Assembly: GCF_032854445.1 (NCBI RefSeq)
Contig: NC_088301.1
Coordinates: 49,223,116 to 49,287,115, forward strand
Source of the DNA: Liolophura sinensis
Lineage: Eukaryota > Mollusca > Polyplacophora > Chitonida > Chitonidae
Direction of reading: 5' to 3'
Length of the DNA: 64,000 nucleotides
A program made the position numbers and the translations under genes. Shown piece after piece: positions 36,611 through 48,500 of this stretch (positions are counted from its first letter, which is position 1; each line of letters begins with the position of its first letter). A model generated the notes under the pieces. The model worked only from the letters and a program-made list of their open reading frames with translations, was not told the origin of the DNA and did not search any database.

Positions 36611-38111
36611 GGTCCGTATGCACCAACAGGGATTAAGTTTTGGGTTAAGTCAGGATATACTAAACGCTACATAATAATCTTAATCGTATCTGCGCCAAGT
36701 TTGAATTAACTAATCTTGAGATTATCTCTTTGGCTCAAGCCTAACTTCATATCACTTAACAGTGATCAGATGATTCCATTGCTGACTCATGTCATTGGTA
36801 TTTAATTTAAGGATGGCTTTGCCGCATATATATGACTGATCGTTTGGTATGATATAGCGCATTTTTAACATCGCTGTATTCCATGCACAGCATCAGAATA
36901 TCTGTCTATAGTATAATGTATTTTTAAAGGAAAACGCATCAAAACTTTATCTAAACTAGACGAAAAATTGCTACTAGATTTGATTGAATATCATAAATCT
37001 GTGATTGAAAACAAATGACATGACGGTGAAGCAATGGTGCAGAAAGAGCACGCCTGGACATTGATAGCGAGGCGTTGCAAAATGGGGCGTATCCCAATTA
37101 AAAACCCAATAGGAAAATGCAAGAGCAAATGCAAAGAAAGAAATTACCACCAAAACAACACGAAAGACACCAAACAGGAGGAGGTACAATGAGTAGTTCA
37201 GAGGCATATCTCCATACACAACTAACTTCTGCTAACATCGCTTGATAACCCTTCTGATGACGGAAATGGGTCATCTACGCTTGAAACTAACGCGAAACCA
37301 TGAGTTAAATTCTGACCGGCATGTAACAACTGCGTGAAATAAGGGTTTTTTCGCTGTTCATTAAAAGCCCATAATTTATCCTTTCTCCAGTCAATTTTAA
37401 TCCAGCTCATGTCGATTTTTCCTTGACCTGACTTACACATGATAGAAAACAACTTTATACATGGATGGCTTTTATCGGGTTCTGCTACGCGTGGACAATC
37501 TTTCAAAAGTTATAGCAGAAAAAATGACCATATTCAAATAGAACTGCAGAATATGATATTGTTGGCAAGTGATATAAAAATATCTGGATACTACTTAACA
37601 GCCAAAACTGTTAAATGAACAGAAACCCGGCTGAACCATGAGCCGCGAAGAGAAAAATCCCCAGCATGCAAAACTCCGAATGAAAAAATGAAATTGTTCA
37701 ACATTAAAATTAAAATATGCCACAGAGCAACACAACCTAACATGGAAATATTGCGTACACAGATAAAGGCCGTGTCTACTAGACCTGTGTCTGAGACAAA
37801 GTGCGATATCGTGTGTGGATGTCGACGCTTGAAAACAGGTCAAAGAGATTTGAACGATCACGCTCATGTGGTTCTGTTCGATCTTGTGCGTCGAGAGCGT
37901 ATAGAAAATCCACCCTTCCAATTTGGAAGCAAACAGCCAAATGCTCATCTCAAAGTTAAATCTACCTCAGGGGAAGTTCAAGAAATATTCAAGCTCTTTA
38001 AACAATAACTTAAACTAATCGAGGTTGGTGTATCACGAATTACCTTTTTATCTCAACTTAAGGCAAACTTAAACCGAGTGACGACTTAAACCATTTTCTT
38101 GCATACGGGCC
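36611..38111 (+). mobile_element. PIF/Harbinger-like DNA transposon, degenerate
   Basis: The left end 'ggtccgtatgcaccaacagg' and the reverse complement of the right end ('ggcccgtatgcaag') match over about 28 bp with a few mismatches. The element is flanked by TAA on both sides (36608-36610 and 38112-38114), the 3-bp TWA duplication typical of PIF/Harbinger. It is 1501 bp long. Inside is the remnant of a Myb/SANT-like gene, the usual partner of the Harbinger nuclease. I could not recognise a DDE nuclease, so it is probably non-autonomous or too decayed to transpose. Confidence 0.7.
36925..37190 (+). pseudogene. Remnant of Harbinger Myb/SANT-like DNA-binding protein
   Basis: One plus-strand frame reads KLLLDLIEYHKSVIENK, then a TGA at 37016-37018, then VQKEHAWTLIARR and a lysine-rich stretch. 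LLxLIxxYKxxIENK followed by KxxAWxxIAxxxN is the pattern of the Myb/SANT-like domain in Harbinger accessory proteins. The internal stop and missing start show it is broken. The minus-strand open frames over this element are not coding in my view. Confidence 0.55.
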
Positions 38112-39049
38112 TAAAGTCTATTTTTAGTCTTAAGTATGACTGGGAAAGGAGTAAGACATAGTAAGGTGTAGACGCAATATAGACTGACTTGTTACTCATA
38201 TGAAAACAAATCTGACGGAGAAAAGAACAACTCTCAATTGTGAAATTGGAATTTTCAAACTGTATTCAGGCATGTATAACATCTATTTGTTTCGTACGCT
38301 CGCCGGGGGGAACGAATCAACGCATGGCACGACTGAACTCCCATAGTTCAGGCAGTGACCTATTTTTGAACGCACTATGCAAAGTTAACAGGATTCAAAC
38401 ACGCACTGTGCGGCATATAGGTATCGCCTCAGCGCACTTTTGTCGTGGGGATATAGGGCATTCGGGTATCAACACTGGTAAGACACGTAGACTAGATGTA
38501 GATAGTCCTATAACATGCAGATATTACATCTAAGTAAGGTGAAAGTGCTTAAGAAATCTTCTATAACGGCCTACTCTGTCACAACAAAGGCACTCTTATA
38601 CATGAGCTCTCGGATAAGATGGTGTAAACGTTCTAGAGCTTTTGGTCAGCTATCATCATCCAAGAGAGCCTCACTCACACTGGTGTAGTCGCTCTATACC
38701 TTGGTAGCCGCATACTGCCACCGTTCATATGCTGATCCGATTGTGTCAGCTGAAGTAACGGCTCACGATCCTCTCAATATGTAATATTGGACCTTACGTT
38801 GTGTGCAATGATATGATTGGCCAGACGTGGTTTGGAAAAGTCGACACAAGGCACAGTGAGATTATTTCGTGAGTGCCCTGTTTTTGAACCTGGAATTATC
38901 AAGACTTAGCACTGATACGAGTATTCTTGTGTCATAAATGATAGTGTATCAGTAACAGAGCTTGGGAGAAGTTTTCCACAGCTTTTCTGCGTAGCCTTGA
39001 CCAAATTTGTTTATCATAAGTTTAATTCTAATAGATAACAAATATATTT

Positions 39050-39545
39050 ACACGGTAGTATATTTCACCAGGTAATAAAAATTCATCAGGTTGTAAGTTT
39101 TAATAGTTAGCAAAAATAAGTAGAATTAACCTGATTTCTTTCCAACCAGTTTCACAACCATGACCGTTTTTAGCAGATGGCCAGTTTCACCGAACACAGC
39201 CAGTTTTCATCAGATGACAGGTTTCACAAGTTGGTCAGGTTTTATCACATGACAAGTTTCAACTGATGCAGTAAATTTCAGTCACAAGCCAATTTTCATC
39301 AGATGACAAGTTAAACTACAGACAGTTTTCATCATATCGGAGATTTCAATAATTAGACAGTTTCTATTAGATGGCAAGTTTGAGCTAAAGATGCATTTTT
39401 CATGAAATTGCAAGTTTCATTAGAGAGCCAAATTTAATCACATCAGAAGGTACACTAGGTAGCCAGTTTTCATCAGATGACACGTTTCACTGGGTAGCCA
39501 GTTTTCATCAAATGGCAAGCCTGACGTGGTTAGTTTCACCAGATA
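39050..39545 (+). repeat. Decayed ~35-bp minisatellite upstream of IDO
   Basis: Variants of 'agccagttttcatcagatga' followed by 'caagtttcac' recur at least eight times (for example near 39200, 39285, 39330, 39460 and 39497). Copies are diverged, so the array is old. It ends 300 bp before the IDO start codon. Confidence 0.7.
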
Positions 39546-39844
39546 CTAGCTCTGTCATAACAAATGTCATTTGATCATGTCAATATTCAGCTTTTTAGAC
39601 TGATCACAAAATAATGGCCTTATACCAAGAGTATAAATTTACGTTAAAAATAGCTAGTAAATTATACCGTGATGATTATGCAAATATTCGTTAAGCACCA
39701 ATGAACCTGACATACGTCGAATAAGTTTAAAATTTTAGACTACACCTGTAAACATTTATCACATAAATCACACAATTTTACAATTGCCTGTATAACTATG
39801 TTTTAGACATAAACATATTCCTGAAATCATTCCAAAGCGGAGTT

Positions 39845-42800
39845 ATGTCGACAGTCGTTCCACTTAAACTGTCTGAGTTCAACATTTCTGACTGCACGGG
39901 TTTTCTTATCGAAGATCCCTTGGTAAGTAAGTTCTAAGCTCAAAAGGCATTGATGTTTAGCACAGAGAGTAAAAGCAAAGCATGGACGACAGTGTGTTAA
40001 TTGTCAAATAGTCATACGCAACCGGTGAAATATGGCCTATTAAATAATTCATCACGCTCAGCCGACTGGTTTATTTTAAATACCGTTCTGATATATTTTG
40101 ACAATCGATGAAAATACTGATTAATTTTAGAAGTACGAGTCAGTATTAATTTGAAAAATTAATACTTCAGTCAACATATTTATTTAATTCGATTTCTATA
40201 AACATTCATGGCATTTGTTGAAAGGAAAGATTACCAGAACCATTTGAAGTATGGCATAAGTTGGCCAAATCATTACCAGAATTGGTCAAGAAGGGAGTGT
40301 TCCGAGATGCAGTCGACGAGGTAGGAACATTTTTGTGTAAACATATTGTGTAAGAATAATCATTCATCCGTGAATAATTTTTTTTACTAAAACCGTATTG
40401 TATATATTTTGTCTCTTTGATGTTGCGAGAGCCTAGGATACGAATTAGTTCGCTTTTATTTTGACTAAACTTTTTTGTTGTTCCATTTCAGGAGTTTACA
40501 TTTTGTCACAATCATAAAATGACGTAAAACTTCTACTTCTTATCAGCCTAATACGTCCCTTGCTGTTTATAGTCTGGAAATTCTCCTCTTCTCTGTTGGC
40601 ATCTTTCACCAGCTTCCTATCCTAGATAGTTCCGTGTTGAAGGACGAGCGACAACAACGCTTGGCTCATCTCCAACTCTCTGTTATTGCTTCCGGATATG
40701 TCTGGCAGGACGAGAACGTACCAAAGGTATATTGCTATGCCGATGTGTACGGGTTTCAGTTTTAGGCATTAAGAAGGCTTTTCTGAAGATTTACATGACT
40801 AATCTTGTCAACAGATGCAACAGAAAAAGTGTTCCTGTTATACATTAATAATTTATAACACATATATGCGTTGCTGTTTATTAGTTCCCTACGGGTATCA
40901 GACCAGATTATAGGTGTGTCCGTCTGTCAGTTCATCAGTCGGTCGGGCCGTCACGAAATAGTTTTCCGGACATTTTTTTCATAACGTTCTGGGTAGAAAC
41001 ATCATGTTGTTTTGTTCATTCTCAACGAAAATATGGCCGCTTTGTGCAATTATGGACACTGATATACTTATGAGGGCTCAGATCATTTGGGACATCTATT
41101 GTAAGAGCAGAATTTCCAGATCTTGTGTAAGACCCGTGCCACTTATATCAAAAGCATTTTAGGCGAAATGCACTGAATTCTATTTTTATTCTGTTTCTTC
41201 TAGAAACTCCCAGTTTGTGTGGCAATACCACTTTGGAACGTCTCAGAAACTCTTGGTGTAAAGCCTGTCGTCAGTCACCCAGGATTGTTTCTAGCTAACT
41301 GGCAGCGTAAAGATACATCAGAGTAAATGCGTTTATCGTTTATAATGGTTCCAGCTAAGGAACGATCAATTGAATAAATATAAATAAATGATACTTAACG
41401 ACTGTCACTCAGTGCTCAGACATCAGTGGAGGCTTCCAAACACAGGAATTTCCTTTTTCGTTTTTAGAAGTGAGTTGGTTGATAATTAGCTTACCATAGC
41501 AATTATTTAAGACTTCGCCCCGCGTCGTAACAGAAAAGTTGCGGATGGTCGTGGGTTTCCCCCGGCTCTGCCCGGTTTCCTCCCACCATAATGCTGGCCG
41601 CTGTTGTATAAGTGAAATATTCTTGAGTACGGCGAAAAACACCAATCAAATAAATAAATAAATAATTCATAATAGAAAAACAATAATTTGTCCTGACCTT
41701 GATGTGAAATTAAACTAACCTGATATCCTGTAATCTTTACTATAAACAGCCATAAAATGTATCACCTGCATAACAAATGCTTGTTCTCACGTTTATACTA
41801 CTAAGTGTTTTTTTATTTGCTATTCACATTATTTTTTTTTAGATTACCGTCGCTTAGGTATGTATCCCAGCTCTATATATTGTGAGGACTAGCGATTCTA
41901 TTATGTAATTTGCTTTGTTTGTAGTAACTACTCTGTGCCACAAGTAAACATCATTCTGTCTTTTAAGTAGTAATTATTCTGTGTCTCATGTAATAACCTT
42001 TCTTTCTTGTAACTAGTAACTATTCTGCTATGTAATCATTTTCTTAAGAAAGTAGAAACCATTTAGTCGTTTTAATTGTAGTTATTCTATTTCGTAAGCA
42101 CTAATCAATATGCCTTGTAAGAAATAACCATTCTAGCTTCTAGATATACATTTTTGCAGCGGAATTTCTAGTAATTTTCCTGTATGCATTACTCATATTT
42201 AAGAAAGAAAAACATGACGGTGAAAAATGTTACTGCAAGCAACTTGTTTTCTTTTCAGTAACATGCGTTGTCTGTACAGTCTTCCAGGAGGAGAAGATGC
42301 GGATTGGTTTCTTATAATTACCAATGCCGTTGAGTTGGAGTTTGCACCAGCTCTTAAGGTAATTAAATACATAATTCAATCATTAGTTTGTATTTTTAAT
42401 CTATTGACATGAGACAAGTCACACTTGCTTTCAAATTTGTAAACATACTGTTGTACTAATGACAAAAATGACACCATGACATAGGTACACGGGGAGAGAA
42501 GTCTAAGCATATGTTTGCTTCGTAATGTTCATGAACGTGCTATTTGGAAACCACCAGAGAGTCTGACATTAGCTGCTGTTTAACTCAGGGAAATGGGACA
42601 CCGGACTGGGGGCCACGTGCCAGCTCAGCTAGTCTACCCAGATGAACGGGACACCAGGCTGGACGCGATGTGGCCGTAAAGCTGGATGGCCTAGGGGAAA
42701 GAGACACCGGGCTGGATGTCACATGGCCAGTTCAGGTCGGGTCGACCCAGAGGAACGGGACACCCGCCTGTACAGCACATGGCGGGCTTAGCTGCATGTT

Positions 42801-45800
42801 CGACCAGTGGGTCACAGTGGGTGGGTTATCGTCCACTTGCTGTACAACTGCTGTGTCTGATGCGCAAGTCCTTTTAGCAAAATTAATAAGTTTTCCAATG
42901 TATGTTTCTATTTCAAATCTATGCTTCGAAACATACATTCGTATACATTCGATACGTAATACAAACATTTTATCTATATTTAAATGCAGGCACCTTAAAA
43001 CACACGGTTTCACTCCTTATAGTTTAAGCAGATTAAAACCGTACGAATAACAAATGTAATTTTTTGTATCAGTGCATTGTAAATGGCGCTTACTCTATGG
43101 ATATTGGGGACATGGATGGTCTGGCATCGGAACTCATTGGAATACGAGATGCTCTTGTAAATATGAAGGAAACCTTCACTAATATACACGGTACGTTCTG
43201 ACATGCCTTAATCTGAAAAACAAATGTTGCCTATATTATGAATATTTAGTTGTATCTGAAAATCGTTGTCTCACAAAATAGAAAATAGAGGTATAAATAG
43301 GCATTAAACGATTCAAAACCATCAGATAATTATCTTCAAATAACAAGCTTGTTAATATTTTCCAGATAAAGTTAGCCCAGCAGCTTTCTACAACGATTTA
43401 CGTCCTTTTCTAGGAGGGTAAGCATCATGATTGTTAATTGAAGTGAATTGAACCGAATTGAATGTTTCTTCACCATACCTAAATATACGTATAATGACAT
43501 ATCTCTTAAATGGCGGGAATAAAGTCCGATGGTCTTGTTCAATCACTGACTCATCAGTATCAAATAATAACACGTTTGTTAACACGTAACAAGTTTGTTC
43601 CCAAAAGTGTTGTCTGTGTAATTTCTATAAATGTTTTGAAGCCAAACTTATTCAGTGGTGTTTAAAAGTGTTGGCTTTTGTGATTTGGTACCTTCTATTA
43701 AGTATTGTCATTATTTGACCTTCAACCTCTTATTAATGGTTTTGACTCGAACCTTTGAATTGGTTTAATTTGAAGCCTTTATGTTATTCGTGTACAAGCC
43801 CTGTTAGTCTTTTATTTACAGATGGGGTAAGGAAGGGTCTGCTTTACCAGATGGTCTGTTGTTTGAGGGTGTCAGTGATGTGCCTGTCAAAGTAAGCCAG
43901 CTTGCGATTTATTTGTATACATTTATATTTCGTGTTATATTCCTAAAATACGCAAAAGATCAAAACTAGCAAAGCGCGTGGATCTGTTTCAGCTTTATTT
44001 GGTAACTGTTTACTTCTTTCGACCTACTCGCTTAGGCGTTGGAGTAACATTCCAAGAAATGTACACTTGTTTTATGATCAAAAATTCCGCATTCAGATCA
44101 TGCAATCGAACGTGAACGTACACTTTCCTTTGCTTATTTGGAAGAACTATTTGTCTTAGAAAATTGTTTCACTAGCGAAAATTGGTGATGGGGCATATAT
44201 ATATATTGTATATATATATATTGTGTAAGCTCTGCGTGTCTGTATTCTTATATAGTGCATTGGTGACACTGGGGCTCAAACATCGATATTTGCCTGCCTG
44301 GATGCCTTCTTGGGCATACAGCACTCACAACCAGGTAGGAAGGCGCACTGTCTCTCATAAAACAGTAAGATGGCCAATTGGACAATTTCGAAAAGCACAC
44401 ATCGCCTAAGAAATGACAAAGTCAGATATTTTAATTTTATTTCACGTAAAATTAATTACATAAAAGAATTTACAAATTTTAAAAAAATATATTCTATTAA
44501 CTGAATACATGTACATTGAGTATATATATTATCGGCGACACTGAAGAGTCAAACGGACCGAGGTATTATTTGATTGTAATTTATCGTCCTACTCATAAGG
44601 ATGTCAAAAGAAGAAAAATGGGTACAGATCAGAGGAAATTACTTCTTTTTTCTCGGAATGTGACGAATCAATACTATAAAAATCCAGCCGTAGAATTGGA
44701 AGCTATATTTTACAGTCACATAAAGTTTATTTACCATTTGGTTTTGTCCGTCACAGAATCCAAAACATTCCTCCTGCTAATGAAGGACTACATGGTACGT
44801 GAACACAGAATGTTTGTTGAAGCCTTGGAGAAACGACCGTCCACTCGGGAATTTGGTAAAACTGTAGTTGTTTCTGTATATGTAGCATATACTGATCCAA
44901 TTTTAGGTTATAAACAAAAACGAAGAAGCCATAACTACTTTACCTTCCAAATTTAGCCCAATATATATATATATATATAGAAACGACTCCAACTCAAGAA
45001 AGCATACCCTATACACTTAGGGTTTGATGAACCATATATAGGCAATTCACCTAGCTTGAACATACACAAATCATTTGTTAAGAAAATATATGCTAACAAG
45101 TAACAATTAACATTGACAGTGGAACGCCATATTAAAGTTTCATAAGTGGAGACCTAATTTCCACAATGTAACAAAACGTATTCAGTGCTTATCAAGCAAG
45201 TTGATAATCCACAAATATCCTCTAATACGCTCGTCACTTTTATTTCTTTTCAGTAGTGTCTAGCTGTGATGAAAAGTTAAAGGGCGCCTATAATGACTGT
45301 TTGACTGCGGCTGCAGATTTCCGAAGCTTCCACATCCAAGTTGTAGCCAAGTAATTTCGATTTATTTTTTTACTGGTGTTCAAATTGAAAAAAAGTCTGC
45401 TTATAGTCATGGGTATCAGGGAAAATATATAAAAGGCAAGAAAATAGAATTATACATAAGGGATTGACAATATTTCGCACACGTAGCCATAGTGTAGAAG
45501 CTCTTAAGGACTTGGCCAATCACAAGCCATGAAATCGTCACGTGAACATTGGCATCGAAGTCACATAATTTGTCGGCTCTTGATTGTTAGTTTTTCTTCA
45601 AATGGTTCTTCAAAAACCGCCACTGATGTACAAATTAAGGCTTGAGGTTCTTTTAAGAGTTAAATGGAAGCATTTTGGTCTGGATAATCATAAATTTATG
45701 TAGAACTTAGAGCAAGTACCAGTGTCGCCATGTCTACATGCTGGACAGAGGGCTGGAGTAATTTGTCAGGGCGAGCTGACAATAAGAAAATTTCGTTGCA

Positions 45801-47436
45801 TACTTTTTCCTCAGCCAGAATTATTCTTCACAACATTGGCAGAAATGAATCTAATCTATATGAAAGGCCCTACTGTGTACATTCCTTGATGCATACAGCC
45901 AGGTAATGTTGAAACCCCTGCAGGCGGAGATGAAAATGTAAACGACCATTGAAAGATATTTTTATTTGTATATTTCCCTATCAAAATGTTGATGTCTGAT
46001 CATGTCGCGCGACCTTGTTTAATACAAAATGGCACAGGAGAACTCCAGTGTAATGAGAAGTCAGTCTGGACAGATGCATCACAAAATGTCGCCCACAAAT
46101 GAGTGACTAGGTAATTTGCTATTTATTCTGTTCACTGGCCTTGGGGAATGAATTAAACGTTTTAAGAACACCTCTTGAATACTTCTTTGGGAATTGATTC
46201 ATATTTAGTAGTTGACTTTATTTTTACATTACTTCGGACTGGAGAAATTTTCACTAACAGGACGGTGGTAAGGTTTTTGGATAGAGAAACCCGGAGTAAT
46301 CGGAACATTCTCGACTACTTGTTTCATTGATAACTATGGATGATATCGAAATTGGATGGATGATATCGATATCGCGGTGCAAGATAAATCCCGATTTTGA
46401 TGTCTCCGTAACGACTGCGTAGATATCAGGGGGGTTTTGTCAAACATTCATTTAACAAAACTGTAGACAAATTATTACTCACAAAGGTTAAACACGTGTA
46501 GACATTGTCTAGAGGGAGTGTGTTCAAGACAAGCAATTTATCCACGTACGCAAGTTTGTGCTGAGACTGATCTTCCCTAAGCGTGATGCCGTACCAGCCG
46601 TAGTTATGCCCCTTGAACAACTTTTCTCCACTCGATGGAATGAGAAATGTTACGTTTCCCGTTAATAATTATAATAACTCTTTTTAATATTTAATATTAA
46701 GCGTTTTTTGCCAACGTTTGTTTTCCAGATATATTGTGTCAATGGCAAATAAGGATCAGCAGGACAGTAAGGAGAAATCAGAAGATAAAGGCACCGGAGG
46801 AACAAGTAATACTCTTTTAATCAAACCTGAATAAAAGTATTCAATTCCATTTAAATTCAATGTTTTAAATAGTACAATTATCACAACTCTTCTACCTTTA
46901 CAATTCAGGTAGTATGTATTACATTGTGAGCTCAAGCTTTTTTGCATTTGCTACTTCTTGTCATATATATCAAACCCCATAACATAAAACATAATTTTCA
47001 CCCGAAATAAAAAAGTATCCAAAAGACACCCTGAATCAAAGGAAGTTGACATTCCAATATAGCAGCCGCGAAGGGTAGTAGGCGTAAAGTATTGATACAT
47101 TATAAGACGGAAAAGGTTTACCTGATGAAATATCAGACTGTGGCAGCTGCTCTGGAGCTATAACATGGTAATGTATTTAGGACAGGTGCATATTTTCCAG
47201 ACTCACTATTTTAATCCATCGGACCGGACAGATTGCTAATATATGCTGAAGATGCAACGGTGTTTTTTTGTCTAATTCATTAGGTGAAAGTCCACTTATC
47301 TAAATAATATCAGGTATCTGGATGAAGCCATTGTTTAGTGCCGCTGAAGTAATCAATCTTTTTCATGTTTCCAGATGTCATGCCGTTTTTGAAGGGTTTA
47401 AGGACTGAAACTAAAGACAGCGTCATAACGAAGTGA
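39845..47436 (+). CDS. Indoleamine 2,3-dioxygenase family protein, complete
   Basis: Heme dioxygenase that opens the indole ring of tryptophan, first step of the kynurenine pathway; cytosolic in known members. Fourteen exons join in phase: 39845-39922, 40225-40320, 40613-40726, 41204-41322, 41843-41857, 42259-42358, 43073-43190, 43366-43417, 43822-43891, 44256-44334, 44757-44855, 45254-45350, 46729-46805, 47375-47436, giving 391 codons (human IDO1 has 403). Landmarks: residues 76-89 LAHLQLSVIASGYVW region, LANW 126-129, LPGGED 149-154, Arg226 (human Arg231), TGAQTSIF, His297 and proximal heme ligand His340 in RSFHIQVV (human His346), KGTGGT near the end, then VMPFLKGLRT. The human IDO1 pocket residues Tyr126 and Ser167 are His121 and Thr162 here, as in vertebrate IDO2. 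A derived oxygen-binding role, as in abalone IDO-like myoglobin, is an alternative to dioxygenase activity. The start ATG has no upstream ATG in the exon and matches the paralogue. Confidence 0.93.
39991..40041 (-). repeat. R1 dispersed repeat fragment in IDO intron 1
   Basis: 'ttgtcaaatagtcatacgca' and 'accggtgaaatatggcctat' are the reverse complement of the R1 core. Confidence 0.5.
41541..41665 (+). repeat. R2 dispersed repeat in IDO intron 4
   Basis: 'gcggatggtcgtgggtttcc', 'tcctcccaccataatgctgg', 'gtgaaatattcttgagtacg' and an AAAT tail give a clean R2 copy between exon 4 and the microexon. Confidence 0.75.
41843..41857 (+). other. 15-nt microexon of the IDO gene
   Basis: 'attaccgtcgcttag' lies between an acceptor (nine T then ag) and a donor gtatgt. 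It starts with the last base of a codon begun in exon 4 (GA|A) and ends with two bases completed by exon 6 (AG|T). It adds ELPSLS, so that the interval between LANWxxKD and NM has the same number of residues as in human IDO1. Skipping it keeps frame but removes five residues. Confidence 0.85.
42595..42795 (+). repeat. Decayed ~54-bp minisatellite in IDO intron 6
   Basis: Four units start at 42595, 42648, 42701 and 42757, each opening 'gggacacc' (or 'gagacacc') then 'gctgga' and 'catggcc'-like words. The block is much more GC-rich than its surroundings and explains the 126-codon open frame there, which is not an exon. Confidence 0.65.
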
Positions 47437-47518
47437 TAATGCTTATGGATCGGTTCCAGGATGTTTTGTTTCGGGAAAGGCAACAAATGCAAAGTGGCAA
47501 ATAGCGGTCGTTGTCAGA

Positions 47519-47524
47519 AATAAA
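47519..47524 (+). promoter_or_regulatory. Likely poly(A) signal AATAAA of IDO
   Basis: AATAAA lies 83 bp after the IDO stop codon and is the first such hexamer downstream. Confidence 0.6.
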
Positions 47525-48289
47525 GCTGTGGACTGGATTGCTTGCGATATAGTGACGTGGATTATCTGTGCAACCATCAGTCCGATTTGTCATGTATATA
47601 ATAATTCACTAATCAAGGAAGCAATCCTTGCGAAATATAGACATATTTTAACAATATTTTGTAACTCATTATGTGGCTTTACTTATTTATTGTTGCATAG
47701 CATCAAACTCAAGATTGATTTACTTTAATAAATCGTGAAATTCAGTTTTATGGATAGATGGCTATCGTTATGTTTATTTAATACTGATGTGCCATGGTGA
47801 TTTATACAATCTACGAACAATTTACAACGTGACGGTCAATGTATCAAATTTAAAATGGGATCGTATCTATATTATCAGAGACTAATTAAACTGGATTAAG
47901 GTAATATTCTGAATTATGGTTTTCCTCTTCACATCAGGTGAGGCGGATAGCTGCAGCGTTGACACATCCATTCACATCTTATTATTTGGTATGAGCAGCT
48001 GCGTTTGCTGTAAATATCCGTATGGAATACTAGTATACAAGCAGTATACAAAGGTACGGTAACGAATTGACTGAAATCTATCCCAAAGCTTAGGTACGTT
48101 TTTAAGTAAGTCTTTTTCAGGCCAATGTGAAGTGCATGTCAGTCTGTAAATGTTCACTTCACTAGCAAAACATGGGGAGTAACTCTTGCTGCTGTCGACA
48201 AAATCAGCATCAAAAAAGTGGTGAATGTACGTGGCCTGTTAAACATAATTGTTGGCTTTCACTCTATTTACTTTAGAGCTAGAACCTGG

Positions 48290-48500
48290 CAACAGGAAAT
48301 TAACCCGTTACAAGCATATCAAGATTTTTGCAGTCATGGAAGACGATCTGAGCTCGAATCCAGTTTAGACTGCGGCTTTAGGTCAGGACTTTTTGTCAGG
48401 TAACTGATGGCTTCCTCGGAAGATTTAACAACCTTGTTCATTGACGAGTTAAACAAAAAATTCGATTTACTCAACCAATAGATAAATAAATAAATTCTAT
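48290..48500 (+). repeat. Possible tRNA-derived SINE
   Basis: 'gagctcgaatccag' near 48349 resembles a pol III B box (GWTCRANNC), and the segment ends in 'aaccaatagataaataaata', a simple-repeat tail. No clear A box was located. Confidence 0.3.

Larger units (their letters stand above)
36372..38160 (+). repeat. R3 molluscan repeat, interrupted by a transposon
   Basis: 36372-36607 contains 'ttttcagtcatatgacgacg', 'tggcagagtgagtccatg', 'catccactgaagtatcatgc' and 'cagacacgacaccccaccc', which continue the repeat started at 17501. After the inserted element the flank 'taaagtctatttttagtctt' and 'agtatgactggg' resembles the expected continuation, so the transposon entered an existing R3 copy. Confidence 0.55.
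34651..39844. other. Intergenic region, IDO pseudogene to intact IDO
   Basis: 34651-36370 is AT-rich with no exon I recognise. 36372-38160 holds a molluscan repeat split by a Harbinger-like transposon. 38160-39050 shows nothing clear; a 97-codon frame at 38240-38533 is unrecognised. 39050-39545 is a decayed minisatellite. A TATAAA at 39632-39637 lies about 210 bp before the IDO start codon and could be a core promoter element, but 5' UTR introns cannot be excluded. Confidence 0.5.

Noticed and set aside
37222..37948. Minus-strand frames (94 and 117 codons) as a Harbinger nuclease
   Set aside because: No DDE-type motifs were seen, and the recognisable Myb/SANT remnant in the same element is on the plus strand.
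42670..43050. 126-codon open frame
   Set aside because: It covers the decayed minisatellite of IDO intron 6 and ends before exon 7; it has no family resemblance.
44516..44956. 146-codon open frame, longest after the MCT exons
   Set aside because: It is IDO exon 11 (44757-44855) read through into both flanking introns; only the exon part matches the family.
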